From Patescibacteria group bacterium (GTDB taxonomy: Bacteria; Patescibacteriota; Minisyncoccia; Minisyncoccales; DG-74-3), in NCBI GenBank assembly GCA_018813025.1, contig JAHJCL010000018.1, forward strand, positions 1-38,057: DNA of 38,057 nt, given 5' to 3'. A program made the position numbers and the translations under genes. This document shows positions 9,820 to 19,382 of this stretch, piece after piece. The first letter of the stretch is position 1; each line of letters starts with the position of its first letter. The notes beneath the pieces are model-generated. The model did not search any database, was not told the origin of the DNA, and saw only the letters and a program-made list of their open reading frames with translations.

Positions 9820-10845
9820 TTAACGGAATTCTTGTTCTTTTTTAGCTTTAAGAAAATCAGTACAGAATTCAAATAAAATACCAGTTATTGGAATAGCTAA
9901 AATAGCGCCCAGAATACCTAATAATTTCGCTCCGGCTGCCAAAGATATCAAAACTAAAGCCGGCGGTAAACCGACAAACTTTTTAGTTAGGATGGGGGTT
10001 ATAAGGTTTCCCTCTATTTGCTGGATTAAAGAAAATGCCCCAAGAACAAATAACGCTTTCAGCCAAGAATCAAGACCAACCAACATGAAAGCGACGAACC
10101 CGGTCAAAAGCGGACCGACTATCGGAATAATTTCTAAAATACCGGCAATAAAAGCCAGAGTAAAAGCATACTTAATATTAAATACCTTCAAAGCAATAAA
10201 AGTCAGTATCCCAATAAAAATTCCTGTTAATACTCTAGAGCCAAACCAACCGGCTGTTTTTGCTTGGCATCTGTTCCAAAGATTTAACGCATATTGTTCA
10301 TGTTGCTTTGGAATAAAAACCATTAACATTTTTTCCGTCCCTCTTTCTTCTAAAGAAAGAAATAAAGCAATAAAACCAATAAACATCGTTGAGCCAATGC
10401 CACCAAAAATAGCTGAAAGAGCGCTTAGAATATCAGTCGAAGCATTTTGTAAAAAATCACCCAAGGCGTCGATAAAACTTTCCATACTTTCAAACGCTTC
10501 TATGCCTAATCCTTTTAAAGGAGGGGCAATTCTTTCAAAATATTGCGGAAAAAGCTGAGAGAATTGCTTAATCTCAGTGAAAAGTATTGGAAAAAGACAA
10601 TAAATCGTCAAAGCCAAAATTCCAAAAATGAAAATATAAACGGAAACTACCGATAACGACCTTGGTAATCCCTTACGATTTAAAAAATTAATTGCTGGTT
10701 CAAAAAGGATAGAAATAATTAGGGCAAAGCCAAACCCAACTAGAATATCTTTTATTAAATAAATAATATAAAAACAAAAAGCAGCAAAGGCAATTTTAAA
10801 AATAGTTTCCCAGGAGATATCTAAAAGTTGAATTTTCTGATTCAT
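9820..10845 (-). CDS. AI-2E (PerM/UPF0118) family transporter
   Basis: Multi-TM protein with IPIVGPLLTG and Q(Q)IEGNLITPILTKK signature. Confidence 0.88.
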   Translation of the reverse strand: MNQKIQLLDISWETIFKIAFAAFCFYIIYLIKDILVGFGFALIISILFEPAINFLNRKGLPRSLSVVSVYIFIFGILALTIYCLFPILFTEIKQFSQLFPQYFERIAPPLKGLGIEAFESMESFIDALGDFLQNASTDILSALSAIFGGIGSTMFIGFIALFLSLEERGTEKMLMVFIPKQHEQYALNLWNRCQAKTAGWFGSRVLTGIFIGILTFIALKVFNIKYAFTLAFIAGILEIIPIVGPLLTGFVAFMLVGLDSWLKALFVLGAFSLIQQIEGNLITPILTKKFVGLPPALVLISLAAGAKLLGILGAILAIPITGILFEFCTDFLKAKKEQEFR

Positions 10846-10849
10846 GATT

Positions 10850-12115
10850 TTAAATCTTCAGTAGCTTTTCAAATTGTTTTTTGTCTTCAAATGGACCGAT
10901 TAAAGCTAAATTAAGTTTACTTGACTGAAAAATATCATTAGCTACTTTTAAGATATCATCTGCTGTAACTTTTTCAATTCTGGATATTTCTTCGCTCGGA
11001 GAAAGTATTTTATTCTTTGATAGCTCCTGGTCGGCATAAAAAGCAGCTTGAGCATCAGATGATTCTAAAGATAAATAGAAAGACCCTTTAATATTATCTT
11101 TAGCTTTCTGCAATTCTGATTTAGATACCTTTCGATTTTTAATCTTACAATATTCTTTTAGAATAAGACTGATAGCTAATTTGACTTTCTGGTGGTCAAT
11201 TCCAGCACGGGTTACTAAAAAACCAGTATCAGTCATTTCTTCGGCATTAGTTTTAACATAATAAGCTAAACCCTTTTTCTCTCTGACCGATATCCAAACC
11301 CTAGAGCTCATATAACCGCCTAGAATCGTAGCTAATACCAATTGGGCATACTTTGAAGGGTTAAACATACTATAACCCCGAACGCCTAAATGAAGATGAG
11401 TTTGATCCGTCTTTTTATAATGAATTAGAACTTCCGGATTTATTTGTTTTTCAATCACTTTTAAAGACGGTGTTGGTTCTTTAATTTTAATTCTTTTAAA
11501 ATATTTTCTTACTTTTCGTTCAGTAATTTCCGGTTCTATGTTTCCGGCAATACAAACCACGGTATTAGAAGCTAGATAATGTTTCTTTTTATAATCTACA
11601 AAATCTTTTCTCTGGAACCGCATTATATTATCTTTTTCACCGATAACCGGCCAGCCGGATGGCTGATTGCCATAAAGCAGTTTTTCCCAAACATTTTGAA
11701 TATTGATCATAGGAGTATCTAAATACATTTTCATTTCTTGAATAATCACTCCTTTTTCTTTATTTATTTTTTTTTCGTCAAATTGGGAATTTAAAAAAAT
11801 ATCAGAAACCCAATCTAAAACAATATCTAAATTCTCAGAATTAGCTTTAGCCCAAAAGCCGGTTTGTTCTTTGCCGGTAAAAGCATTATACATTCCGCCA
11901 ACTCTATCTAATGGTTCAATTATAGCGGTAGTGTTTGGTCTTTTTTTGGTCCCTTTAAAAAACATATGCTCCAAAAAATGAGAAATCCCGTTGATTTCTT
12001 TAGTCTCATTCTTTGAACCGACTCCGACTAAAACTAAAACAGTTACTGCTTGGGTTCCTTTCATTGGAACAGTAATGATCCTAAGTCCATTTTTTAAAGT
12101 CCTCTTATTGTGCAT
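10850..12115 (-). CDS. M16 family zinc peptidase
   Basis: ISHFLEHMFFKGTKKRP (HxxEH) and distal E region. Confidence 0.92.
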   Translation of the reverse strand: MHNKRTLKNGLRIITVPMKGTQAVTVLVLVGVGSKNETKEINGISHFLEHMFFKGTKKRPNTTAIIEPLDRVGGMYNAFTGKEQTGFWAKANSENLDIVLDWVSDIFLNSQFDEKKINKEKGVIIQEMKMYLDTPMINIQNVWEKLLYGNQPSGWPVIGEKDNIMRFQRKDFVDYKKKHYLASNTVVCIAGNIEPEITERKVRKYFKRIKIKEPTPSLKVIEKQINPEVLIHYKKTDQTHLHLGVRGYSMFNPSKYAQLVLATILGGYMSSRVWISVREKKGLAYYVKTNAEEMTDTGFLVTRAGIDHQKVKLAISLILKEYCKIKNRKVSKSELQKAKDNIKGSFYLSLESSDAQAAFYADQELSKNKILSPSEEISRIEKVTADDILKVANDIFQSSKLNLALIGPFEDKKQFEKLLKI

Positions 12116-12117
12116 TT

Positions 12118-13446
12118 TCAGTTATTTAATTTTTCACTAATAAAATCCATTAAATTATCTATTTTAATTCTTTCCTGCTTCATTGTGTCTCTATCGCGCA
12201 CGGTAATAGTATTATCCTCTAATGTTTGAAAATCAATTGTTAATGCAAAAATGACGCCGATTTCATCAGCTCTCCTGTATCTTCTTCCGATTGATCCAAT
12301 CTGATCATATTGACAGGAAAATTTTGGCTTTATAATTTTATAAACCTCTTTGGCTTTGGCTACAATTTTAGGATTATTTTTAACTAATGGCAAAATAATA
12401 GCTTTAATTGGAGTAATATTTTTATCAAATTTCATAACTACTTCTTGTTCTTTAACTGCTTCAGTAGTTGTGGTTCTACCACCTTTTATTTCTTTATAGG
12501 CATTAACTAAAAATACGAACAACGATCTTTCCACTCCAACTGATGTTTCAATGATATGGGGAAAATATTTTTCATTAACTTCTTCGTTAAAATATCTTAA
12601 ATCCTGTCCGGAGTTCTTGGAATGGTTAGATAAATCCCAATCCCCGCGGTTATGAATCCCTTCGATTTCCCCCCAGCCAAACGGAAAACGGTATTCAATA
12701 TCAGCTTGTCTTTGAGCGTAATGAGCTCGGTCTTTTTTATCAATCTCTATAACTCTCAGATCTTTTTTATCAATTCCTAATCTAAGATACCAATTTACTC
12801 TCTCCTCTTTCCAATAATCAAACCATTTGTCGGCTTCTTTGGGATTACAAAACCACTGCATTTCCATTTGCTCAAACTCCCTGGTTCTAAAGATAAAATT
12901 TTTAGGATTAATTTCGTTTCTAAAAGACTTACCGATTTGAGCAATTCCAAATGGTAATTTCTTTCTCATAGACGATCTAATATTTTCAAAGTTAACATAA
13001 ATACCCTGACAAGTTTCAGCTCTTAAATAAGCGATTGACGCTTCATCCTCTACCGGACCGACAAATGTTTTCATCATCAGATTAAACTTCCTGGGTTGAC
13101 CAAGCTTGCCTCCGCATTCAGGACAAACATCTTTCTCTTTGTCTTCTTTTTTAAATCTTTTTTTACATTTTTGGCACTCGGTTAACTCGTCCGCAAAACC
13201 GGCGGCTAAATGACCTGACGCCTGCCAAACTTTCGGGTTCATTAAGATAGCAGCATCCAAACCGACAATGTCTTCGTGATTATTAATCATTTCCGACCAC
13301 CATACCTGCTTTAAATTTCTTTTCATTTCAACTCCGAGTGGTCCGAAATCGTAACTTGACCCAAAACCGCCATAAATTTCCGATGACGGAAAAATGAATC
13401 CTCTTCTTTTAGTTAAAGATATAATTTTTGAAATTGTATCATCCAT
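12118..13446 (-). CDS. glyS: Glycyl-tRNA synthetase, single-chain alpha2 type
   Basis: RRGFIFPSSEIYGGFGSSYDFGPLG, zinc CxxC pairs, ARRxADEIG-like RRYRRADEIGV. Confidence 0.94.
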   Translation of the reverse strand: MDDTISKIISLTKRRGFIFPSSEIYGGFGSSYDFGPLGVEMKRNLKQVWWSEMINNHEDIVGLDAAILMNPKVWQASGHLAAGFADELTECQKCKKRFKKEDKEKDVCPECGGKLGQPRKFNLMMKTFVGPVEDEASIAYLRAETCQGIYVNFENIRSSMRKKLPFGIAQIGKSFRNEINPKNFIFRTREFEQMEMQWFCNPKEADKWFDYWKEERVNWYLRLGIDKKDLRVIEIDKKDRAHYAQRQADIEYRFPFGWGEIEGIHNRGDWDLSNHSKNSGQDLRYFNEEVNEKYFPHIIETSVGVERSLFVFLVNAYKEIKGGRTTTTEAVKEQEVVMKFDKNITPIKAIILPLVKNNPKIVAKAKEVYKIIKPKFSCQYDQIGSIGRRYRRADEIGVIFALTIDFQTLEDNTITVRDRDTMKQERIKIDNLMDFISEKLNN

Positions 13447-13460
13447 AAAAATATCAATAA

Positions 13461-15116
13461 TTACTGAACAATGCCGCCGGCTGTATCAATATCGTCAAGC
13501 GATCCGGTATTTAATCCATTAACTGAGAATCTGATTGTTTCCTTTGTCCAACCGTCTTCTCCAATAATTTCAGCTGAACTGATTATTTCCGGCATTTGTC
13601 CTATTTGGGAGTTGTTAGGAGTAAAAGAAACTTGAAAAGCGACATTAGGAGCCGGATTTAGTGTCCCTCGACCAACTTTTAATTCGCCGACGTCCCAAAT
13701 CACTTCTCTGGAACTGGAATCAAAGGTGAATTTAAGAGTTTCTTCTTCGGGAAAAATTAAACCGGTTAATTTGACGTTGTCAGATAATTTAGCTTTGACC
13801 TTAACATTATCAACATCATTATAGAAATTTTTAGCTTGCCACATAATTGTATAAGTTGTTGTTTCTGATGATCTAGGCGGAATAGGACCGGAATTACCAA
13901 ATATCTCATCGCTAAAATACCCTTTTTGGACTATTTCCATCTTGGAATTAACTTTTGTCTCAAATTCTTCTTGAGCTTGACTGATATAAATATTAGTTTT
14001 AATAACCTCTTGTCCGGTTGAAGAAGATATAGCCCAATTATCTTTTAATTTAACCCAGAATTCAACATTGCCGGTTTCTTTGATGTCTAAAAACTGAAGT
14101 TCTCCTATTTTTTTCCAATCCCAAACCAAAGAATTATCACCACTATTATAATCTGCTTGAAGCGCCTTAATTGTGGTCAAATCAAAATTATCGCCAATCA
14201 AAGTGATTAAAAGAGACAAATCAGTCAAAGGACTATCTCCAATATTTTTAAAAGAAATTTCGTAATGAAGCAAATCACCCGGATTAGCGATATATTCCAA
14301 ACTGCCATTAATTTTCTGACTGATATCTAAAGCTGGTTTAACAACCCTAACTCCTTTAAAAACCTCTTTTAATAAAACAAATTCGCCATTCTGCCAACTG
14401 CCAATTTCGGCTTTAAAAATACTCTCTTCTCCGACATTAACCTTAGCTCTACCGGTAATTTCAATTCTTCCGCCTTCAGCTTTATTTAAAGGGGGAATAT
14501 CCCATTCAACGCTTTCCAAAGATTTTGGGTTGGATTTTACAAATTCAAATCCGGAGGGATAATCTACTTTTATCCTCAAATTAGATAAAGGATAATCAAT
14601 ATTAGAAAAATAATTTAAATTGAAAGTTAAATCTTTGCCTGACTCAATCTCTGACGGTAAATCAAATCGGAAAGTTAAAGGAACAGATTGGATAACGGTA
14701 GTTAGTGTAGTTTTTGACTCAAAACGAGCATTAAGATTTTTTGGCTTATAACTTAATGATACTTTAGCAGTTCTGGCTTCTCCTTCTTTGCCTAAGAGAC
14801 GGACCTTGAAACTATAAGTTTTTTCCTCGCCAGGATAGATATCTTCTAAACTAATTTCTTTTCTTAGAAGATTTTCATCAACAATTGAGTAAGCCGGATA
14901 TTCAAAAATCAATTTAGGTTCTTCTAATCTGCTTTGGCCGTTATTTTTATACTTTACTAAGTACTCGAAATTCTCGGCAATATTTACTTTATCCGGACCA
15001 ATAATTTCTAACTTAAGTGTTTCTCTTGAATAAGAATTAGACCTCCAATAATACAAAGAGGTTAATGCTAAAGCTATTACTAAAAAAACAATTAAATTTC
15101 TTTTCATCTTTTTCAT
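13461..15116 (-). CDS. Membrane-anchored extracellular protein with repeated DUF11/CARDB-like beta-sandwich domains
   Basis: N-terminal TM helix, then repeated NIGDSPLTDL / YKNNGQSRLEEP type segments. Confidence 0.6.
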   Translation of the reverse strand: MKKMKRNLIVFLVIALALTSLYYWRSNSYSRETLKLEIIGPDKVNIAENFEYLVKYKNNGQSRLEEPKLIFEYPAYSIVDENLLRKEISLEDIYPGEEKTYSFKVRLLGKEGEARTAKVSLSYKPKNLNARFESKTTLTTVIQSVPLTFRFDLPSEIESGKDLTFNLNYFSNIDYPLSNLRIKVDYPSGFEFVKSNPKSLESVEWDIPPLNKAEGGRIEITGRAKVNVGEESIFKAEIGSWQNGEFVLLKEVFKGVRVVKPALDISQKINGSLEYIANPGDLLHYEISFKNIGDSPLTDLSLLITLIGDNFDLTTIKALQADYNSGDNSLVWDWKKIGELQFLDIKETGNVEFWVKLKDNWAISSSTGQEVIKTNIYISQAQEEFETKVNSKMEIVQKGYFSDEIFGNSGPIPPRSSETTTYTIMWQAKNFYNDVDNVKVKAKLSDNVKLTGLIFPEEETLKFTFDSSSREVIWDVGELKVGRGTLNPAPNVAFQVSFTPNNSQIGQMPEIISSAEIIGEDGWTKETIRFSVNGLNTGSLDDIDTAGGIVQ

Positions 15117-15140
15117 TGTAGCATAAAAATTATGAATTTA

Positions 15141-15866
15141 TTAATTGGAAAGAAAATTAAAAAACATAGAAGATACTTCTTGCATATTTATTAAATTATC
15201 TTTGGTTATCTTTAATTTAGAGAGAATTATCCAATTTTTTTTCAAAATCAACCTAATGATCTTAATTGATTCAGCTTCAATTGAAATTGACTCATCTTTT
15301 TGACTTTTCTCAAAACAACCTGAACAAATTATTCCCCCAACTTCGGGTACAAACATCAACCCTGTCGGGATTAATTTTTTATGACAAAAAACACATTTAT
15401 AAACTTGAGGTTCATAGCCTAAAATAGAAACCAAATTCCAAAAAAAATAATAATAAAGCAAGCGTAATCTGTTTAAAGAAAGATTCAAATTGTTAAGTCT
15501 TGTCAATGTTTCTTCCAATAATTCCCATATCTTTTTCTCTTCTTGTTCTTTTCTAACCAAACCATCTAAAATTTCAGCAATCTGATAACCGGCTTTCATT
15601 CTTTTAAGGTCTTTTTTTATTCGGACAAATTCTCCAACATTTAAAGCGTTAACCAATGTTTTATGATTTTTACCTTGGATAAACTCTAATTCAATTAAAT
15701 TAAATAATTGAAAATTTCCTTTTAGCTTAGCATCTATCTTTCTAATCGCCTTAGCTAAAATTTTTATCTTCCCAGTGTTCTGCGTATAAACAGTAAATAA
15801 TTGGTCGGCTTCCCTGATATCTTGCTTTTTTAAAATAAATCCTAAGGCACGATAACGAATAGCCAT
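15141..15866 (-). CDS. recO: DNA repair protein RecO
   Basis: N-terminal OB fold RYRALGFILKKQDIREADQLFTVYT; CxxC...CSGC zinc finger. Confidence 0.85.
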   Translation of the reverse strand: MAIRYRALGFILKKQDIREADQLFTVYTQNTGKIKILAKAIRKIDAKLKGNFQLFNLIELEFIQGKNHKTLVNALNVGEFVRIKKDLKRMKAGYQIAEILDGLVRKEQEEKKIWELLEETLTRLNNLNLSLNRLRLLYYYFFWNLVSILGYEPQVYKCVFCHKKLIPTGLMFVPEVGGIICSGCFEKSQKDESISIEAESIKIIRLILKKNWIILSKLKITKDNLINMQEVSSMFFNFLSN

Positions 15867-15867
15867 T

Positions 15868-18738
15868 TTACTTCTTCTTAATTGCCAACCAAATCTGTTC
15901 TTGACCGCTTCCTATTGTTTTTTCAGCATCAAAATCGGACTTTTTGCCATACTCAACAGAGTCAGCTTTTATTTCAGTTAAGATATTTTGAGTATTTTTG
16001 ATAATAATTTCTTTAATTGCGTCAGAAGCATCATAAAAAAATGCTATTCTGTCAACTGGCTTCAAACCCAAGCCTTTTCTTAAAGATTGAGCTTGACGCG
16101 TTATATCTCTTAACATTCCCTCTTCTTTAAGATCAGAAGTAATGTTAGTATCAAGCTCTATTTCTTTCTTAATATTAGAATCGTAAATAATTTTTTTAAC
16201 ATTTATTTCTTGCTTAATTAAATCTAATAATTCGTCATTTTTAATCTCTGATTTTTGATTTTTAATTTTGAGCGAAGCGAGTGGCTGTCTTACTTTTATG
16301 TTTAACCCTTTCCTTTCGGCTAAAGCCGAAGAAACAATAACTCTAACTTTTTCCATTTTTTCTTCTAAATCCAGATTAATTTTCTTTTGATCCGATTTCG
16401 GCCAATCGTATAGATGCACTGATTCAAGCATATCCCCTCTTTTAAGGTTTTGATAAATTTCCTCAGATAAGAAAGGAACTATCGGAGCCATTAGTTTAGT
16501 TAAATTCAAAAGAACATAATAAAGAGTATTAATGATTTCTTTTCTGTCATTGTCGTTTTCCGGTTTTTGTAATCGAGAACGAGATCTTCGAATGTACCAT
16601 AGAGATAAATCGTTAATAAAAAATTCTTCGATAGATATAGTGGCTTTATCAACTTTAAATTCATCTAGATTTTTAGTAGTGGTTTTAATCAAATTATTAA
16701 AGCGAGAAACAATCCACTGGTCTAAAATATTTTGGGTCTTAGGAACCGAATCATTATTGGGAAATTCTTCTTCAGTTGTGTAAGTTTTTAGAAAAATTAA
16801 ACTGTTCCAAAGAGTTAATAATTTTCTTCTAACATCTTCGACTGCACTGTAACCGAATTTCAAATCAATGGTAATGTTCTGTTTAGAATACAACCATCTC
16901 ATCGGATCAGCCCCCATTTTTTCAACTCCATCGTCGAACCAAATGGCATTACCTTTGGACTTATGCATCTCTTCGCCTTTTTCATCTTTGACCGTAGCAT
17001 AACCGAAAATTGTCTTCACCGGAGCTCTGTTTTCCATAACCTGACTCATCACTAATAGAGAATAGAACCAATTTTTAAACTGGCCGGGGAATGATTCGCA
17101 AATCAAATCAGCCGGAAACCACTTGCTCCAGTATTTTTTATCTGAAGAATAATTCAATGTTGAAAAAGGAACTATTCCGGCATCAAGCCATGGACTGCCG
17201 ACATCAGTAATTCTGGAGACTTCTTGTCCGCATTTAGAGCATTTAATCTTTACTTCATCTATTTGAGGACGATGAGGGGAACGACCATTAAACTTATCCC
17301 AACCGGAGACAGCTCTTTTAGCTAATTCTTCTTTTGATCCGATAACTTCAAAGTTGCCGCAAGAACATTCAAAAATCGGCAAAGCCAATCCCCAATATCT
17401 TTTTTTAGATATCATCCAATCGTGCATATTATTCAGCCAATCTATTTCTCTTTCCTTGCCAAAATCAGGAATCCATTGAATTGTCTCAGTTGTTTTCTTT
17501 AATGACTCTCTCAATGGATCCATGGCAATATACCATTCATCAACCAATCTGAAAATTAATTCCGATTTGCATCTCCAACAAGTGGGATACCGATGAGAAT
17601 AATCTTCAATTTTGAAAATAAATCCTTTATTCTTCAAGCTGTCAAAAATTAAATCTCGGGTTTCCGACTTCACTACTGATTTACCGGTTAAAAAACCGAG
17701 ACCGTCAATGTATTTATTTTCATTGTCAACCGGATCAATAACAGGTAATTTTAATTCTTTACCCAAGTGAAAATCTTCTTGACCGGAGCCGGGAGCAATA
17801 TGGACAATACCGGTTCCCTCTTCAAAAGAAATGTCTTTCCATAAAATAACCTGGTGCTTATAATCACCTAAACTTTTTAAAACTATCGGTAATTCGTCAA
17901 AAATTCCCTGATATTCCAACCCTTTTAACTGTTGCCCTTTAAAAGTTTTAATTATTTTTCCTTCAGATATTAGATTGACTTTTTCTTTAATTAAAATAAA
18001 TATTTCTCCATCTTTTTCAATTTCTACATAATCTAATTCAGGATTAACAGCTAAAGCAACGTTCCCGGGAAGGGTCCAGGGAGTAGTAGTCCAAACCAAA
18101 AAGTAAGTGTTTTTTCTTTCTCTGATTGGAATCTTTAGAAAAATTGATTTATGAATAATCTGTTTATATTCTTCAGTCAAAATCTCATGTTGAGAAATAG
18201 ATGTTCCACATCTCGGGCACCAAGGCACAACATCTTTACCTTTATATAACAATCCCATTTCATGACATTTTTTGAGAAATCCCCAAATAGTATAATTATT
18301 CTCATCGGACATAGTAAAACAGGAATTACTCCAGTCCAACCATTCTCCCAAACGTTTAAATTGTTCTGTTTGGATTTGGGAGTATTTTTTTACTCTTTCT
18401 TTGCAGGCCTCAATAAATTTTTCTATACCAAAAGCCTCTATGTCTTTTTTAGATTTAAAACCTTTTTCTTTTTCCACCTCGACCTCAACCCAGAGACCCT
18501 GACAATCAAAGCCATTTTGGAATCTTTGCTCATATCCTTGCATATTCTTATATCTCCGAAAAAGGTCTTTATAGGTTCTACCCCAAGCATGATGCACACC
18601 CAACGGATTATTAGCAGTAATCGGACCGTCTAAAAAAGACCAACGTTTTTTACCTTGATTTTTCTTTTGATATTTATCGAAAATTTTGTTGTCATTCCAA
18701 AACTTTAATATTTTATGTTCGTTTTCAACAAAATTCAT
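15868..18738 (-). CDS. ileS: Isoleucyl-tRNA synthetase
   Basis: DGPITANNPLGVHHAWGRTYKD (HIGH-like), MHKSKGNA (KMSKS variant). Confidence 0.95.
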   Translation of the reverse strand: MNFVENEHKILKFWNDNKIFDKYQKKNQGKKRWSFLDGPITANNPLGVHHAWGRTYKDLFRRYKNMQGYEQRFQNGFDCQGLWVEVEVEKEKGFKSKKDIEAFGIEKFIEACKERVKKYSQIQTEQFKRLGEWLDWSNSCFTMSDENNYTIWGFLKKCHEMGLLYKGKDVVPWCPRCGTSISQHEILTEEYKQIIHKSIFLKIPIRERKNTYFLVWTTTPWTLPGNVALAVNPELDYVEIEKDGEIFILIKEKVNLISEGKIIKTFKGQQLKGLEYQGIFDELPIVLKSLGDYKHQVILWKDISFEEGTGIVHIAPGSGQEDFHLGKELKLPVIDPVDNENKYIDGLGFLTGKSVVKSETRDLIFDSLKNKGFIFKIEDYSHRYPTCWRCKSELIFRLVDEWYIAMDPLRESLKKTTETIQWIPDFGKEREIDWLNNMHDWMISKKRYWGLALPIFECSCGNFEVIGSKEELAKRAVSGWDKFNGRSPHRPQIDEVKIKCSKCGQEVSRITDVGSPWLDAGIVPFSTLNYSSDKKYWSKWFPADLICESFPGQFKNWFYSLLVMSQVMENRAPVKTIFGYATVKDEKGEEMHKSKGNAIWFDDGVEKMGADPMRWLYSKQNITIDLKFGYSAVEDVRRKLLTLWNSLIFLKTYTTEEEFPNNDSVPKTQNILDQWIVSRFNNLIKTTTKNLDEFKVDKATISIEEFFINDLSLWYIRRSRSRLQKPENDNDRKEIINTLYYVLLNLTKLMAPIVPFLSEEIYQNLKRGDMLESVHLYDWPKSDQKKINLDLEEKMEKVRVIVSSALAERKGLNIKVRQPLASLKIKNQKSEIKNDELLDLIKQEINVKKIIYDSNIKKEIELDTNITSDLKEEGMLRDITRQAQSLRKGLGLKPVDRIAFFYDASDAIKEIIIKNTQNILTEIKADSVEYGKKSDFDAEKTIGSGQEQIWLAIKKK

Positions 18739-18791
18739 ATTATTTTTTCATATTCTATAGGTTAAAATTAGCACTTTAATACTGTTTTTTC

Positions 18792-18821
18792 AAATAAAAA
18801 AGCTAAGTTTATTTACTTAGC
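18792..18821 (-). terminator. Intrinsic terminator downstream of the zinc-ribbon microprotein
   Basis: GCTAAGT-ttattt-ACTTAGC; minus strand continues into TTTTTTATTTG. Confidence 0.65.
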
Positions 18822-18839
18822 CTAGTTTATTTTTCACTC

Positions 18840-18977
18840 CTATGGAAAATAGGGGTTGATATTATGACCGCATTTGAGGAGAAGAATCTCTATGGTGCCA
18901 TCAGGCAGATTGGTAAGGGTTTCGGATATTTCCTTTCTTTCCTCGCATTCAGGACATTTAATTTTACTTTCTGGCAT
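18840..18977 (-). CDS. 45-aa zinc-ribbon-like microprotein MPESKIKCPECEERKEISETLTNLPDGTIEILLLKCGHNINPYFP
   Basis: Manual translation; CPEC...CGH metal-ligand pattern; TATAAT and AGGAG upstream; terminator downstream. Absent from the ORF track. Confidence 0.6.
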   Translation of the reverse strand: MPESKIKCPECEERKEISETLTNLPDGTIEILLLKCGHNINPYFP

Positions 18978-19046
18978 ATTTTCACTTCGTCTCCTATTAA
19001 ATTTCTAATTATAGTCTACTCATTGTTTTAAAAAAGTCAACTCTAA

Positions 19047-19071
19047 TCCATTAACAACCGTCGTTAATGGA
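19047..19071. repeat. Perfect 9-bp hairpin in the region upstream of the RT
   Basis: TCCATTAAC-aaccgtc-GTTAATGGA. Confidence 0.7.
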
Positions 19072-19184
19072 TATTTTCATAGAACAGCCATTTTTCTTAT
19101 TTTAAGTTCTTTTATAAGTTCAAATTACCATTTTCACCCTCTCTTTTCAGACCAGAACTATTTGGAGTGAATTCTCAACCAATA

Positions 19185-19213
19185 TTGACAGAATAAAATT
19201 ATTAGATTAAAAC
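19185..19213 (+). promoter_or_regulatory. Promoter-like element ahead of the RT-associated RNA (TTGACA-17 nt-TAAAAC)
   Basis: Consensus -35 at 19185-19190; weaker -10 at 19208-19213; predicted start about 19220. Confidence 0.45.
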
Positions 19214-19219
19214 AAAGTC

Positions 19220-19351
19220 GGGACCAACCGGGCTAGACAACTTCACTAGTCGCCGGTAGTCTTCAACCTCAAATAAGGCGGTTGGCAGAATCTGCCAATT
19301 AGTAGTGAGGACTGCCCCTCGCCCAATAGAACTTAGTAGCTTGGAGGTCCC
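19220..19351 (+). ncRNA. Putative structured RNA upstream of the RT, bounded by inverted repeats
   Basis: GGGACC (19220-19225)/GGTCCC (19346-19351); CCAACCG (19224-19230)/CGGTTGG (19279-19285); TTGGCAG-aat-CTGCCAA (19282-19298); GTGAGG-actgcc-CCTCGC (19305-19322). Some of these pairings are mutually exclusive. Confidence 0.5.
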
Positions 19352-19382
19352 ACCTTATGTTCTTTTAAAAAGAGGATTAAGA

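Noticed and set aside
9992-10558. 188-aa plus-strand ORF antisense to the AI-2E transporter gene
   Set aside because: Sense-strand protein is clearly conserved; the antisense ORF looks like a codon-bias shadow. The same reasoning applies to the other antisense ORFs in the track.
19305-19382. RT start at 19305 as in the ORF track
   Set aside because: The first 26 residues come from the structured leader; the ATG at 19383 has an AGAGG upstream and a more typical RT N terminus.
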